NCBI GenBank assembly: GCA_017394375.1
Contig: JAFPYV010000013.1
Coordinates: forward strand, 36,128 to 100,127
Reading direction: 5' to 3'
Source of the DNA: a bacterium
GTDB lineage: Bacteria; Bacillota_I; Bacilli_A; Mycoplasmatales; Mycoplasmoidaceae
DNA length: 64,000 nucleotides
Under the pieces are notes generated by a model. The model was not told the DNA's origin. It made no database searches and saw nothing but the letters and a program-made list of their open reading frames with translations. How positions within the stretch are numbered: position 1 is the stretch's first letter; the number at the start of each line of letters is the position of its first letter. The position numbers were made by a program, and so were the translations under genes. Below are positions 1 through 10,515 of this stretch, one piece after another.

Positions 1-550
1 TGTAAACAATGTAATGGGTTGCTAATTGCATGCCAGTTAAGTTTCTTAGGTTAACAGCTTGACCAATATAAAGCAAGAAAGCACCAAACAATAAGCCCCC
101 TAATTCACATCAACCAATATCATGGGTAATATCATACATGGTCATGTTGCTGTAGTGCATGTAATTACAATAGAAAATAATTATTGGTGCATATGCTACA
201 CACACGGATGTTACCATTCATAAGGCAAATGCTCATTGTTGTTTTCAGCCTTTATAGAACAAACGGTATAGTTCGTAAAGAGCGGCAAACATGATTAGCA
301 TTCCAATTGTAATAAATGTTCAGCCAAAACCACGTTGCACGTATCCATTGTAGTAATTAAAACCAAAGATATTAATACTACTTGCACCAAAGAAAAAGAA
401 CAAGCTTAACAAGCCAACTAAGATAATGGCCGTGGCAATTCGCTTAATTATATTAATGCGAAATTCCCGTTTTTTGTCCTCAACTAACTCTTCTTGGTGT
501 TGATGCTTTAAATGTTTAAAATTAAAGCGTTGCCTATTTTTTAGAGGCAT
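1..550 (-). CDS. cdsA: Phosphatidate cytidylyltransferase, partial (3' end outside window)
   Basis: CdsA makes CDP-diacylglycerol from phosphatidic acid and CTP in the membrane, feeding phospholipid synthesis. About 183 residues are visible: a basic N-terminus, the stretch KRIATAIILVGL that opens the first hydrophobic segment, and several more membrane segments. The C-terminal signature lies beyond the window edge, so identity rests on this N-terminus and on position after uppS, the usual frr-uppS-cdsA order. The ATG at 550 is preferred over the one at 556 because GGAGGA (558-563) is well spaced only from 550. The start lies inside the end of uppS, which suggests translational coupling. Confidence 0.75.
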
Positions 551-1238
551 TACCATATCCTCCCTTACGAATATCGCGTGTTCTAAATTCGGCTAAATTT
601 TTATAAAAAATATCTAAGGTATAATCAGGAAATTTAGTTGGTTCAAAAATAAATTCAGCATAAGCCATTTGGTAAAGTAAAAAATTGCTAATTCGTTGTT
701 CACCACTTGTACGAATCATTAAATCAACTGCAGGCAAATTCTTAGTTAATAAATATGAACTAAATTCATCCATGCTTACTTCATGATTTAATTTTTGAAT
801 TTGGTTGCATGCTTGAACAATGTCTTGCATTCCCCCATAATTAAAGACAAAGTTAATCACAATTCCAGTATGATTTTTAGTTTGATTAACTAATGATTGC
901 AAGTCATCAATAATATGCGATGGTAATTTATCTTGAAATCCAGTTCAAAAAAATTTAAGATTGCTATCAATAAATTCTTGTCTGTGATATTTCACATAAT
1001 CGTCCAAATACTTAAACAAGAATTCAATTTCTTTGGTATCTCGTTTTCAATTTTCTAATGAAAATAAATAAAAACTTAACACCCCAATTTCAGAATTATT
1101 TTTCAATCCCGTAATTAATTCTTGTAACCGTTTTACTCCAGCTTGATGGCCAAAAGTCCGAGGCATATTTCGGGCTTTAGCTCATCGACCGTTGCCATCG
1201 ACAATAAACGCGATATGTAATTTATGATTTAATTCCAT
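534..1238 (-). CDS. uppS: Isoprenyl transferase (undecaprenyl diphosphate synthase family)
   Basis: This 234-residue cis-prenyltransferase condenses farnesyl diphosphate with IPP units into a long polyprenyl diphosphate at the membrane. The family signature VDGNGRWA is at residues 13-20, with Asp14 as the catalytic aspartate, and RTSGEQRISNF near residues 176-186 is the second substrate-binding motif. The length is normal for the family. The start is shared with the frr stop in a TAATG overlap, so it is probably translated by reinitiation. There is no wall to build in a mollicute, so the lipid product more likely serves glycosylation or another carrier role (inference). Its substrate fits the ispD, ispF and ispG genes elsewhere in the window. 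Confidence 0.95.
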
Positions 1239-1792
1239 TAAATAGTTAATAGTTCTTTTTCTTTTGCTTTAAATAAACTATCAATTTGGTTATTTCAATC
1301 TTTAGTTAGATTGTCTAATTCTTTATCTAATTTGCGAATGACATCTTCACTAACTGATTCATCAGCATGAATTTTTTTGTGTTCTTTTTGGCGAATATCA
1401 CGAATCTTGTTCTTCGCTTCTTCAACCTTCACCTTGATTTGCTTAACCGTTTGTTTACGCAATTCCATGGTTGGTTGAGGAACATTAATCATAATATAAT
1501 CACCATTTACTACTGGGGTGTAGCCTAAATTAGCAGCATTAATCGCAGTAACAATTGCTTTAATTTGGGAAGCATCATAAGGTTTAATGGTAATCTTACG
1601 AGGTTCAGGAGTCGTAATATTTGCTAGTTGATTTAGTGGAGTTTTAACTCCATAACTATCAACTTTTACTCCATAAAAAACCGTTGGGTTTGCTCGACCA
1701 GTTCTGACTTTAGCAAATTCAGCATTTAATCAATCGCTTACTTTGGTTGCATCAGCATTAAATTCTTTTTTTAATGAATTTTGATCCAACAT
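1238..1792 (-). CDS. frr: Ribosome recycling factor
   Basis: RRF splits post-termination ribosomes together with EF-G. The 184-residue protein has the family N-terminal segment with VRTGRANP near residue 30 and a C-terminal long-helix region rich in Lys and Glu, as in the three-helix bundle domain. Its length matches the family. It starts two bases after the pyrH stop, and its TAA overlaps the uppS ATG by one base. One in-frame TGA codes Trp near the C-terminus. It belongs to the rpsB-tsf-pyrH-frr transcription unit. Confidence 0.96.
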
Positions 1793-1794
1793 AA

Positions 1795-2517
1795 TTAATC
1801 CTTTATTTGCGTATATTTTATCTTGTTGTTCAATACATCAATAATTGCATTGGGTTTGTTAATATCAAACACCCGAATTTCTAATTTCGCTTGTTGACAT
1901 AAAGCAAAAGCCGTTAAGTCCATGACTTTGAGATTTTCGCTAATGGCATGATGATAAGATAGATGGTTGTAAAACTTAGCATCTTGATAAATATTAGGAT
2001 CTTTATTGTACACTCCATCAACCCCATTCTTACCCATTAGCAATAAGTCACAATGCAATTCGATTGCTCGCAATGCTGCACCAGAGTCAGTGGAAAAATT
2101 AGGTTCACCAACTCCAGCAGTAAAGATTAAGATGAAATGGTTAATGTCCTCATTAATTTGTTCATAATTAATGCGATTAGTTAATCCTTCCACGGTAATT
2201 GCACTATATATTCTTGATGGTAATTGAACTTGTTGTAAAAATTGATGTAAGGTTAAACCATTAATAATGGTTGCCATCATTCCGATAAAATCTGCTCCTT
2301 GCTGATCAATATGATGGGTAACTCCATCTTTACCCCGAAAGATGTTGCCACCACCTACCACAATCCCAATTTGGTAATGTGCATCATAAAGTTGCTTTAA
2401 TTGAGCAACTAATTGTTCAATAGCAATTGGGTTTAGGATTTTATCAGATAAACCACTATTAAATGATTCCCCACTCAATTTCAATAAAATGCGGGGTTTA
2501 GGATTACTTTTGTCCAT
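1795..2517 (-). CDS. pyrH: UMP kinase
   Basis: UMP kinase phosphorylates UMP to UDP in the cytoplasm. The 240-residue protein belongs to the amino-acid-kinase fold: KLSGES near residues 13-18 binds phosphate, GGGNIFRG at 55-62 binds substrate, and TDSGAALRAIE lies in the nucleotide region. The length is the bacterial norm. The ATG lies 14 bases inside the end of tsf, so expression is probably coupled to elongation factor Ts. The order rpsB-tsf-pyrH-frr is the classical one in bacteria. Confidence 0.97.
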   Translation of the reverse strand: MDKSNPKPRILLKLSGESFNSGLSDKILNPIAIEQLVAQLKQLYDAHYQIGIVVGGGNIFRGKDGVTHHIDQQGADFIGMMATIINGLTLHQFLQQVQLPSRIYSAITVEGLTNRINYEQINEDINHFILIFTAGVGEPNFSTDSGAALRAIELHCDLLLMGKNGVDGVYNKDPNIYQDAKFYNHLSYHHAISENLKVMDLTAFALCQQAKLEIRVFDINKPNAIIDVLNNKIKYTQIKD

Positions 2518-3406
2518 TGAATTTATTCATTTGTTCGGCTACTTCAGCAGCAAAGTCACTTTGTTTCTTTTGAATGCCTTCACCAACTTCGTACCGGATA
2601 AATTTCAATGCTTCAAGATGATGATCTTTTAAGTATTGACCAACTTTAACTTCTTGGTTGGTTAATAATGGTTCGCTAACTAAACAAATTTCTTCTAATT
2701 CTTTGTTTAATCGACCTTCAGCAATCTTTTTTGCAATTGCTTCAGGCTTCTTTTCAGCAATTGTCTTATCAAGTAGAGTTTTATATTCTTGATCTAGTCA
2801 AGTTTTATCAACTCCATTTTTATCAATTGCAGTTGGGTTGTTAGCTACAATGTTCATCATGACATTTTTAACTACTTCTGGTTCGTTTTGGCCTCTAAAT
2901 GTTGCAATAGCAGCAACCCGCTTATTTGCGTGAGTATAACCAGCAACAAAATCAGTTCCTTCTGCTTCCATGATTGCAAATCTGCGAACAGAAATCTTTT
3001 CACCTAATTTTGCAGTTAATTGAGTCAATTCTTCATTCACTGAAACATTAGTACCTGGGTATGGCAATGCTAATAAAGCATCAATTCCTTCAGGCTTATT
3101 TTCTAGAATTAAATTTAATAAATTGTTTACGCAATTCAAGAAATTTTCATTCTTAGCAACAAAATCAGTTTGTGAATTAACTTCGATTAAAGCCATGCAA
3201 TGGTCATTTTTACCATAAACCATTACTACTCCATCAGCAGCAATTGCACCTTGTTTCTTAGCAGCTTTAATCTTTCCTTTTTCCTTTAGTCATTTAATCG
3301 CAGCATCAAAATCATTTTGAGTAGCTAATAATGCATCTCTACAATCAGCAAAACCAGCAAATGTTGCATTGCGTAATTGAACAAGAATTTTCTTATCTAC
3401 TTCCAT
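2504..3406 (-). CDS. tsf: Elongation factor Ts
   Basis: EF-Ts regenerates EF-Tu-GTP by ejecting GDP. The 300-residue product begins with the UBA-like domain (VQLRNATFAGFADCRDALL) and continues into the core with EVNSQTDFVAKNENF, the signature that contacts the EF-Tu nucleotide pocket. The length is normal. It follows rpsB after six bases and overlaps pyrH by 14 bases. In-frame TGA at several places codes Trp, for example in the UBA domain, where the sequence reads AIKWLKEKG. Confidence 0.96.
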
Positions 3407-3412
3407 GGTTTA

Positions 3413-4504
3413 TTATTCCTTTTTTGTATTTTTTGGTTCTTCAGTACGAACAGTAACAATTTCTTTTTCTTTAGTACCAGTTGCTTTATCTTCAACAACT
3501 GTCTTTTCAGTTTTTACTACTTCTTTGTTACCGTCTTTAGCTTTATCGGTATATTTAGTGTATGTTTTGTGAACAACCATGTTGTTAAGATTGGTTGTTC
3601 GCTTTTGAACTTCTGGTAATACGATTTCACTATCTTCCTTACCAACAAACTTGGTAGGTTCACCTTTTGCTTCAGCAATTGCATCAGCTAAAATAGTAAC
3701 CATTAGAGTTAAGGAACGTAAAGAAACGTTGTTACATGGAACAATGAAATCAATATCAGTTGGATCAGCATTGGTATTAGCTAATGCAACAACTGGAATT
3801 TTTTTCTTTTTAGCTTCCTTTACTGCATTTTGGTCAGCAACAGGGTCAATTACCACGATTGCTTGAGGTAAAGTGCTCATGTTTCTAATACCACCAACAA
3901 ACTTATTTAACTTTTCAATTTCCCGTAACTTTTCAACTTGTTCTTTCTTGGTGTATTTATCAATTTCACCAAATTTTTGTAGAGCAACAAGTTTATTTAG
4001 TTTCTTGATTGAATTACTAATAGTTGCAAAGTTGGTAAGTGTACCACCTAATCAACGTTGGTTAACATAACTGGAATCAACCCGTTTTGCTTCATCCCGA
4101 ACCATGTCACGAATGATTTGGTTCTTTTTAGTACATACAAAAAGAACTGAACCACCATTTTTAACAATATGAGTTAAAAATTTGTAGGCTTGGTCTAGAA
4201 AAACAACAATCTTAGTTAGATCAATTACATAATTTGCATTATTGTTAAAATTGTTAGCATGTTTCTTGTAAATAAAGGATTTCATCTTTGGATTTCACCG
4301 CTTGGTGGATAATCCAATTTGTACTCCAGCGTCTAATAAAACTGAAGCACTAACTAACTTCCGAATTTCTAATCCGGGGGTTGTTGAATTTGCAGATTTT
4401 GCATCTGCTTCTGAACTAGTAGATGCACTATCTACTTTTGCAGCATCTTTGGAAGCTGGTTTTGCTTCCACTTTTGCTGATTCAACACTATTAATGTCTG
4501 TCAT
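3413..4504 (-). CDS. rpsB: Small ribosomal subunit protein S2, extended at both ends
   Basis: S2 binds the solvent side of the 30S head-body junction. The conserved core starts near residue 50 (LLDAGVQIG, then KRWNPKMKSFIY) and includes NQRWLGGTLTNF and GGIRNMSTLPQAIVV. At 363 residues it is roughly 110 longer than the usual protein: about 45 Ala/Ser/Asp-rich residues come before the core and about 60 Lys/Glu/Thr-rich residues after it. A GGAG sits just upstream of the ATG, and an AT-rich promoter-like stretch (4510-4560) separates it from the neighbouring gene, so the whole operon probably starts here. Confidence 0.96.
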
Positions 4505-4563
4505 ATTTCTCCTGTTTTTATAACGTATCTAATTTATATACTTTATATATGATATAAAAAAAA

Positions 4564-4854
4564 TTAAAATCCGCTTTTATTTTGTAAATTTTTGTGCTTA
4601 TTTTGCTTAATTATTGGTGAAAAAATAATAGCAAAACCTAAATAAGCAAGTAAACTAATTAAACAAAGCAAATTATTACAAATAAATAAGATAAATGCTC
4701 AATTATCTCACCATTTATCATGGTGTGTTAATAAGGTACTTAAAGTATTAAGAAAACTAGCATCAAAAAGCAAAATTGACACCGTAATTAATAACGGAAT
4801 TAAAAATAAAGCAAATAATACTCTTTTAATTATTTTTAATTTGGATATCTTCAT
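4564..4854 (-). CDS. Small membrane protein of unknown function
   Basis: I do not recognise this 96-residue protein. It has a basic N-terminus (MKISKLKIIKR), a first membrane segment at about residues 11-32, a short polar stretch with HHDKWWDNW (three of the tryptophans, two encoded by TGA), a second segment at about 53-79 and a basic tail. Both termini are probably cytoplasmic. Its start codon is only 24 bases from that of the divergent pilin-like gene, so the two may share a control region. Weak GAAAG is the only SD-like sequence. It might be a partner of the T4SS-like operon, but this is only positional inference. Confidence 0.7.
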
Positions 4855-4878
4855 GTTTCTTTCGATTTAATTAATGTT

Positions 4879-5199
4879 ATGAAATTAAATAATTTATTAC
4901 TAACGTTAATTCCCAACTTAAGTACAAACGAAGCAAATATGATTTGTACCATCATTAATACCATTTATGGAATTTGCATTGGCTTAATGATTATTTCAGT
5001 TATTTACTATACGGGAATGTTATTTTGAAAAATTCATCATGCCCAAGGTGATGAAGAAATTAAATATCTTAAAAAAATGTACCTCAAACGCATAATAGCG
5101 TTTGGATGCTTCTTATTGTTGTTTGTAATTGTGGGAATTGTTCTTGGAGTTTTAGGACCATTAATTAAATCGGATACAAATGCCATTGGAGCCAATTAA
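4879..5199 (+). CDS. VirB2-like T4SS pilin-family membrane protein
   Basis: This 106-residue protein has two membrane segments (about residues 24-48 and 70-95) joined by a charged loop containing AQGDEEIKYLKKMYLKR. Two helices around a short cytoplasmic loop with a GD-acidic-Lys pattern, preceded by an INTIYGI-like stretch, is the layout of the T4SS_pilin/TrbC-VirB2 families. The next gene starts one base after its stop and encodes a VirB6-like protein, followed by a VirB4-type ATPase, which supports the call. No clear SD lies upstream. Alternatively it could be an unrelated two-helix accessory protein. Sequence similarity is only pattern-level, so the role is inferred. Confidence 0.55.
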
Positions 5200-5200
5200 A

Positions 5201-7024
5201 ATGTTGTTAGCGTTATTAGCCAACAATTCTTTAATTTGGCATGTAGCAGGATACATAATCTACGAAATTATTTTTATTCCAATTTTGTACATTGTGCAAT
5301 ATTTATATTGAATCTTTGTCGCTATTATTACTAGTAATTGCGGATCGACTTTATTTGCCATCCAAATTACCAATAGTGGCATTATCAATAACTTTACTAC
5401 TTCTCCATTATTTCTTATTTATTTAAGTTGTTTCAGTATTAGTTTAATTTTGTTTTTATTTGTTTTACTTTATAACATTATCAAAACATATTTAAATAAC
5501 GAATTGCATCTTTACTTTAAACATACGTTTTATTGACTAATTATTACAATCATGCTTTATCCATTAATTCCAATTGCTTTTTGCATCTTATTATTGCTAA
5601 TTAATATTGCTTTTAATGCCTTAGGATTTAGCAATAATACTAGTTACATAACCGGTTCAACAATTGGCAATTATGAGGCTAATTATGATTTATATAAAAC
5701 TAAAATCTTGGCTAATTTAAATAATGAACAGGTGAACAAATTATTATTTTCGTTAAATCTAACAAAAATTAATAGTAATAGTTATTATGCAACTAGTTTA
5801 ATTGATAACATGAATTTATACCAAAATTTTGTTGTTAATAACCAAATTATTTTTAGCAAGATTAGTAATTTACTTTATAACCTAAAAATCAATCAAGCGA
5901 ATTTAAACGCTAGAAATCTGTTAAGTAATGATTTAGTAAAACTTAATAATCTAAACAGCTGGTTAATTAACATCAACAATGACATTAAAAATCTTAATTT
6001 GAAATCATTAGTAAAACTTAAAAGTTTAATTGATCAACAACAAGACTATTTCAATGGAACATTAATTAACCAATTGCTTGATAGTTTACCAAATTCATTA
6101 GTTAATTTGCTACCTCATTTAGGACACTTATATCAATTCAATTTAATTTGGGATTTAGAAAATATCACTGGTAATAATTCAAAAATTATTGATTGGACTC
6201 CCAACTTTTGAAAATTAAATTGAAATGTAATTGTTGCGGTTATTTTTGCAATTGCTGTTTTAGTGGTGTTATTTTTATATGCAATTTTAACTATTCGGAA
6301 AATTGTTGAATTAATCATTCTATTTCTTATTAGTCCCATTGTATTTATTACAAATGTTGATGAAAAAAGTTACTACTTTAAAAAATGATTACATGCAATT
6401 TTCATTAAATGTTTAGCCTTAATTTTAATTGCGTTAATTTTTCAAACTTGCATGGTACTATATCCAAAAATTGCTCAAGCAATTAATTTTAAACTAAATA
6501 AAGGCAACATTAATTGTCTGATTGCTGATGTAGTAGTAGGATTAGCCATTTTACTAGCGTGTTTTTTTAGCATTAATACGATTCTTTCAATCTTTGATGC
6601 AAGAGAAGGATTAATGGAAATGTTTGCTGATTTATTTAGTTTACAAGCAATTGGTAGAAGCGTTCCATTCTTCAAAAGAATCTTTAATCACAAAAGTACA
6701 GGTTTTTTTGCAAATAAGGATCATAATCCTAATTACCCTGCTGACCAACCAAATGGAACAAAAGATGTAAGTATGGAAGATATCTTATTTCAACGAGTGC
6801 CAATTCAAACTACGGGCTTAGAACACTTCTTAGCTAGCAATAAATTCCATCATTCACTAAATACTGCTAATACGAAAATTCAATCAGTTTTATTTGGTAA
6901 ACCAGGAAAATGGTTCGCAAAACATGAAAACAAATGAATTAATAATTTCTTAAATAAACACTTTAAGAAGTTTCATATGGAAGATCAAAAATGGAAAAAG
7001 GAACGAACCGAAGGTCCATTTTAA
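5201..7024 (+). CDS. VirB6-like polytopic membrane protein of a T4SS-like operon
   Basis: The 607-residue protein has about seven membrane segments: three in the first 145 residues, then an Asn-rich, Trp-poor region of about 190 residues (145-336) that should lie outside the cell, then four segments at about 340-365, 368-386, 398-424 and 439-465, and a 140-residue soluble tail. A cluster of N-terminal helices, a large loop and a C-terminal helix bundle upstream of a VirB4 ATPase is the VirB6/TrbL-type arrangement, which forms the channel base in type IV secretion. Its last 34 bases overlap the ATPase gene. No catalytic motif is visible. The family call is by topology and context. Confidence 0.55.
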
Positions 7025-9360
7025 AACCTTTAGTTTTAACATACGAAGTAATTAATAAAAATTTAATTTTTAATTTAACTTATTGGGAATTACTAATTTG
7101 CTTTCTATTATTGCTAACAATTGTGTGCTTAGATGCTTTTAGCAATTATGTGGTTTTGTTTAAGATTATTTTTAGTTGCATTTGGTTAAGTTATATCTTA
7201 AGTATTATTATCAAAATTCATCACCAAAACATTTATCAATATTTAATTAAAATCTTAATCTTTAATTATGAAAAAAATCAACATTTAAAAAAAGCAAAAA
7301 GTTTGAACATCCTTATTAACAATGAGAATGTAATTACTTACTTAAATAAAAAATATTTTGTGAAGCAGTTGATTGCGACCAAGTTGTATAGCAATTTAAA
7401 TGAGCAATGAGAGCAACTAAGCACCAACGCAAATATAAGTAATAATCTAATCATTTTAGCAATTAGCACCAATGATTTAATGCAAGATTATTTAACGAAA
7501 TTAGATGGTGTTCAAGTTAATGAAGGATTAACTAATTATTGAACTAATCATAAGACAGATGTTGATTTCATTAATGATACAAGTAGTAAGAAACAATTTT
7601 TTGTACTTTTTCAACAAGAAACCGACTTAACTTGCTTAAATTCATTAAGTTGAATTAAGTTAAATGACCCAACTAGTATCCAACTAAAATTAATTCAAAC
7701 TAAATTTGATTTATGACAAAAAAGTAATAAATATGAAAGTAAATATTTTGTTCATGATAATTTATATTATTGCCTAATGAAATTAAATAATTTGAAGATT
7801 AATCAAACATTAGGCTGATTATGAGCATTATTAAATCTTAATCTTGATTGTGAATGTTTAGTTTTTATTAATAAATTAAAAAAAGAAACTGCGATTGAAA
7901 GATTAAATAAATTAAATCCTAGTCCTATTATCACGAACAAAAAACAAAAGGAAATTGGCAAAGACCAAAGCAATTTAATTCATTTGTACAAAAATGAAAT
8001 TGCTTTTGACCATGATGATTTAGTAGGATTTAGTTTTTATTATCTCTTGCATGCAACTGATAGCAAGCAACTAACGAGATTAGCTAGTGAATTAAAAGCA
8101 TGGTGCTTAAACATTAATATTCAGTTGGAATTAGTAAAATGGAATTATTTATCAATTCTAGATTGAATGAACAACCAAGATAGTTTATTAATAACTAGCA
8201 TTCATTTAAAAATTGGATTAATGACTATAACTTTAAATTATCATGATCCATCAGGGATTTACTTAGGAAATGATAAAAATAATTTACCGTTTGTTTTTAA
8301 TCAATTTAGTTACTTAAATGAATTAGGTATTGCAAGTAATGGGATTAGTTTGATTTTGGGAAAAAGTGGAGCAGGAAAAAGTATCCTATTAAAGAAAATA
8401 ATCTATTTATCTTTAATTTTAATGCATCAACAAATCATTATTTTTGATGTTGAAGATGAGTATAAATTATTAATTAGGTATTTTCCTAATTGTTTATTAA
8501 TTAATAGCATTCCCTTAAGCATTGATCCATTTCAAATTAAATTTACTAATCAAGATGAAAAATTATTATTTTTACAAACATTTTTCTTGCAATTTAATAG
8601 TAAACTTGATCTAATTAATGCTTTAATCGATTACTTTAACTTAAATACTCAACCAACTTTTTGAAAATTTTTAACTTATTTGAAGCAAACTAGTCCGCTT
8701 AATTATGCTTACTTAAAATTCCTTGATACTGCAATTTATCAAAATTGATTTAATACTCAAATTGATTTAACAAATTATCAATTAATCATCATTAACTTTA
8801 AACCAATTTTTGATAAAGAATTAATCACGAGCAACAATTTAATTAATGTGACATTAATTTTAATCTTTACTTACATTAGCATGTATGTTTTTAGTAATCA
8901 TTCAAAATTAATTCATTTAGTAATTGATGAAGCTCATAAATTTATTAATTTAAAAAACGAAGCAATTAACAATATTTGATATAGTTTTATTAAGAAAACT
9001 AGAAAATACCAAACGTGTTTAACATTTTGCACCCAAAATTTTAATGATTTATTTAACCATAATTTTGCAAACAAAATTTTAGGAAATATTCAATACTTAT
9101 TCATTGGCCAAGTTAACGATATTGATTTAAATGATTTAGTAAATTACTTTAATCTAAATCAAAGTGAACAAGAAGAATTTAAACGCACTGTTTTATCTTT
9201 AAACAATAAAGAATTTTTATTTTGCAACAGTAAGCAGTCATTCAATATATTTACCAATTATATTGATCCAAAAATTTTAAAGCAATATTATTTAACTAAA
9301 AATAATAATGAAGAAGTAACTTCTAACCAAAAAGAGAATGAAAAAAGTAAGACCGCTTAA
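6991..9360 (+). CDS. VirB3-VirB4 fusion-type conjugal transfer ATPase (TraE/TrsE-like)
   Basis: VirB4 ATPases energise type IV secretion channels. The 789-residue protein has two membrane segments near its start (about 32-50 and 54-76), a VirB3/PrgI-like feature, then a VirB4 N-domain. The ATPase domain shows Walker A GKSGAGKS at 457-464, the VirB4-type FDVEDEY at 485-491, Walker B LVIDEAH at 643-649, and KKTRKYQTCLTFCTQN just after, as in the family's arm before a sensor glutamine. It overlaps the VirB6-like gene by 34 bases. VirB4/TrsE-like genes occur in other mollicutes, often on conjugative elements. Here no relaxase or integrase is nearby. Confidence 0.82.
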
Positions 9361-9371
9361 GTCTTACTTTT
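9343..9371. terminator. Bidirectional terminator between T4SS-like operon and nusG
   Basis: A perfect 11-bp inverted repeat (AAAAGTAAGAC / GTCTTACTTTT) with a 7-base loop covers the stop codon of the VirB4-like gene. A-rich and T-rich flanks on both sides let it serve both converging operons. Confidence 0.85.
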
Positions 9372-9389
9372 ATTTTCATTATTAAATTA

Positions 9390-10193
9390 TTATTCTTTTT
9401 CTTCTTCAACAATCGCAATTGAATCAGGATCAACTTCTTTAGTTAATTCATTTTCCATAAATCGGTATTTAATAAAGATTTTACCTTTTTGCTTATCAAC
9501 TGATAAAACAGTAGCATCTGTATCTTGAAAAGCACCATCTAACATTTTTACATGTTGACCTACTTTGAATGGCAATTCAATTTCGGACTGAATTTGCACA
9601 TTAGGATCAATTGAATTAGTTTCTTCATTAAGTTGCTCGTATCATTCATGAATCTTTGCGTCTTCAGTTTCGTCGTAAATCGAAGTTTTAGTTTCAATTG
9701 ATTGAGTTTCTACTTCCATTGGCTTATTGCTTTCTAAAGTATCAGAAAGCACTAACAAGTCTTTATCAGAAATTGGAATTGGTTTAGCCCCCTTCCCACT
9801 TGATCCAACAAAACCTGTGACATAGAAAGAGTTCCGAATTGCTAACCAAACTTTATCATTAAGATCCATTTTAATGAAAATATAACCAGGAAATTTATTA
9901 ACAATTTTGGTTTCTATTTTTTTATAAATACCAGGTTTATCAGTTACCCAGCGAATGTTTTTAGTGTTACGCATGTGAGCAGGTGGAGGATTATTGTGAT
10001 CATAAATGTGTTCAATAATTTTCTTCACCTTTACCACTTTAATGGCTTTGACAAATTGGTCTAGATCTAACGCTTTAATTTTAGAAATTAAATCTTGCAC
10101 CACTGAATCTTCCCGACCACTATACGTAGTAGCAATATATCACAAATATTTATTATCAGGATCAGCCAAATCCATTTTTTTATCGGTTTCCAT
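9390..10193 (-). CDS. nusG: Transcription termination/antitermination factor NusG, long form
   Basis: NusG binds RNA polymerase and links it to Rho or ribosomes. The N-terminal NGN domain opens with WYIATTYSGREDSV and includes FPGYIFIKMDLND and FYVTGFVG. The C-terminal KOW domain contains FKVGQHVKMLDGAFQDTDATVLSVD. At 267 residues it is about 90 longer than the usual protein. The excess is mainly an acidic, Glu/Thr-rich linker (about residues 150-210) plus an insertion in the NGN domain. It follows secE after three bases, keeping the rpmG-secE-nusG order. The first ATG (10193) is preceded by TAGGA; a second Met six codons on is possible. Confidence 0.93.
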
Positions 10194-10196
10194 CGA

Positions 10197-10514
10197 TTAA
10201 TTCCTACCTATACTACTTAATAATGTCCTGAACGCATTGGAGGTACTAGAACCGCTACTTGAAGAAGCAGTTTTAACCACATTGATGACGTGCGAAGCAA
10301 TCATCACATCTTTCACAATATAAAAGATGAGCACTAATAAAGCTGTCATCACAAAGACAACAAAAAATCCTCATAAAATGTGTTTAAAAGTTGGCCAAGT
10401 AATCCGTTTAAATTCTTTACTTACCCCAAAAAATGTTTTTTTGGTTTTAAATCAGGCCGATTCTTTTTTCTTATTAGGATTCGAAGTAGAACTTGCTGAT
10501 TGCTCTTTATTCAT
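10197..10514 (-). CDS. secE: Preprotein translocase subunit SecE
   Basis: SecE clamps SecY in the Sec channel. The 105-residue protein has a soluble Ser/Lys-rich N-terminus, the amphipathic helix FFGVSKEFKRITWPTFKH typical of SecE, and one membrane segment (about 48-70) followed by a Ser/Gly-rich tail. The tail of about 35 residues is longer than in minimal SecE proteins. AAGGA precedes the ATG, and the rpmG stop is one base away. It lies between rpmG and nusG as in most Firmicutes. Confidence 0.93.
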
Positions 10515-10515
10515 T

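Noticed and set aside
3413..4504. Apparent frameshifts or split genes (rpsB, cysS, alaS, metG, ftsH and others interrupted by TGA)
   Set aside because: All interruptions are in-frame TGA at positions where the families have Trp; they join into full-length proteins under the mollicute code.
4879..9360. Integrative conjugative element
   Set aside because: No integrase, relaxase, coupling protein or flanking direct repeats seen; the codon use looks like the neighbours.
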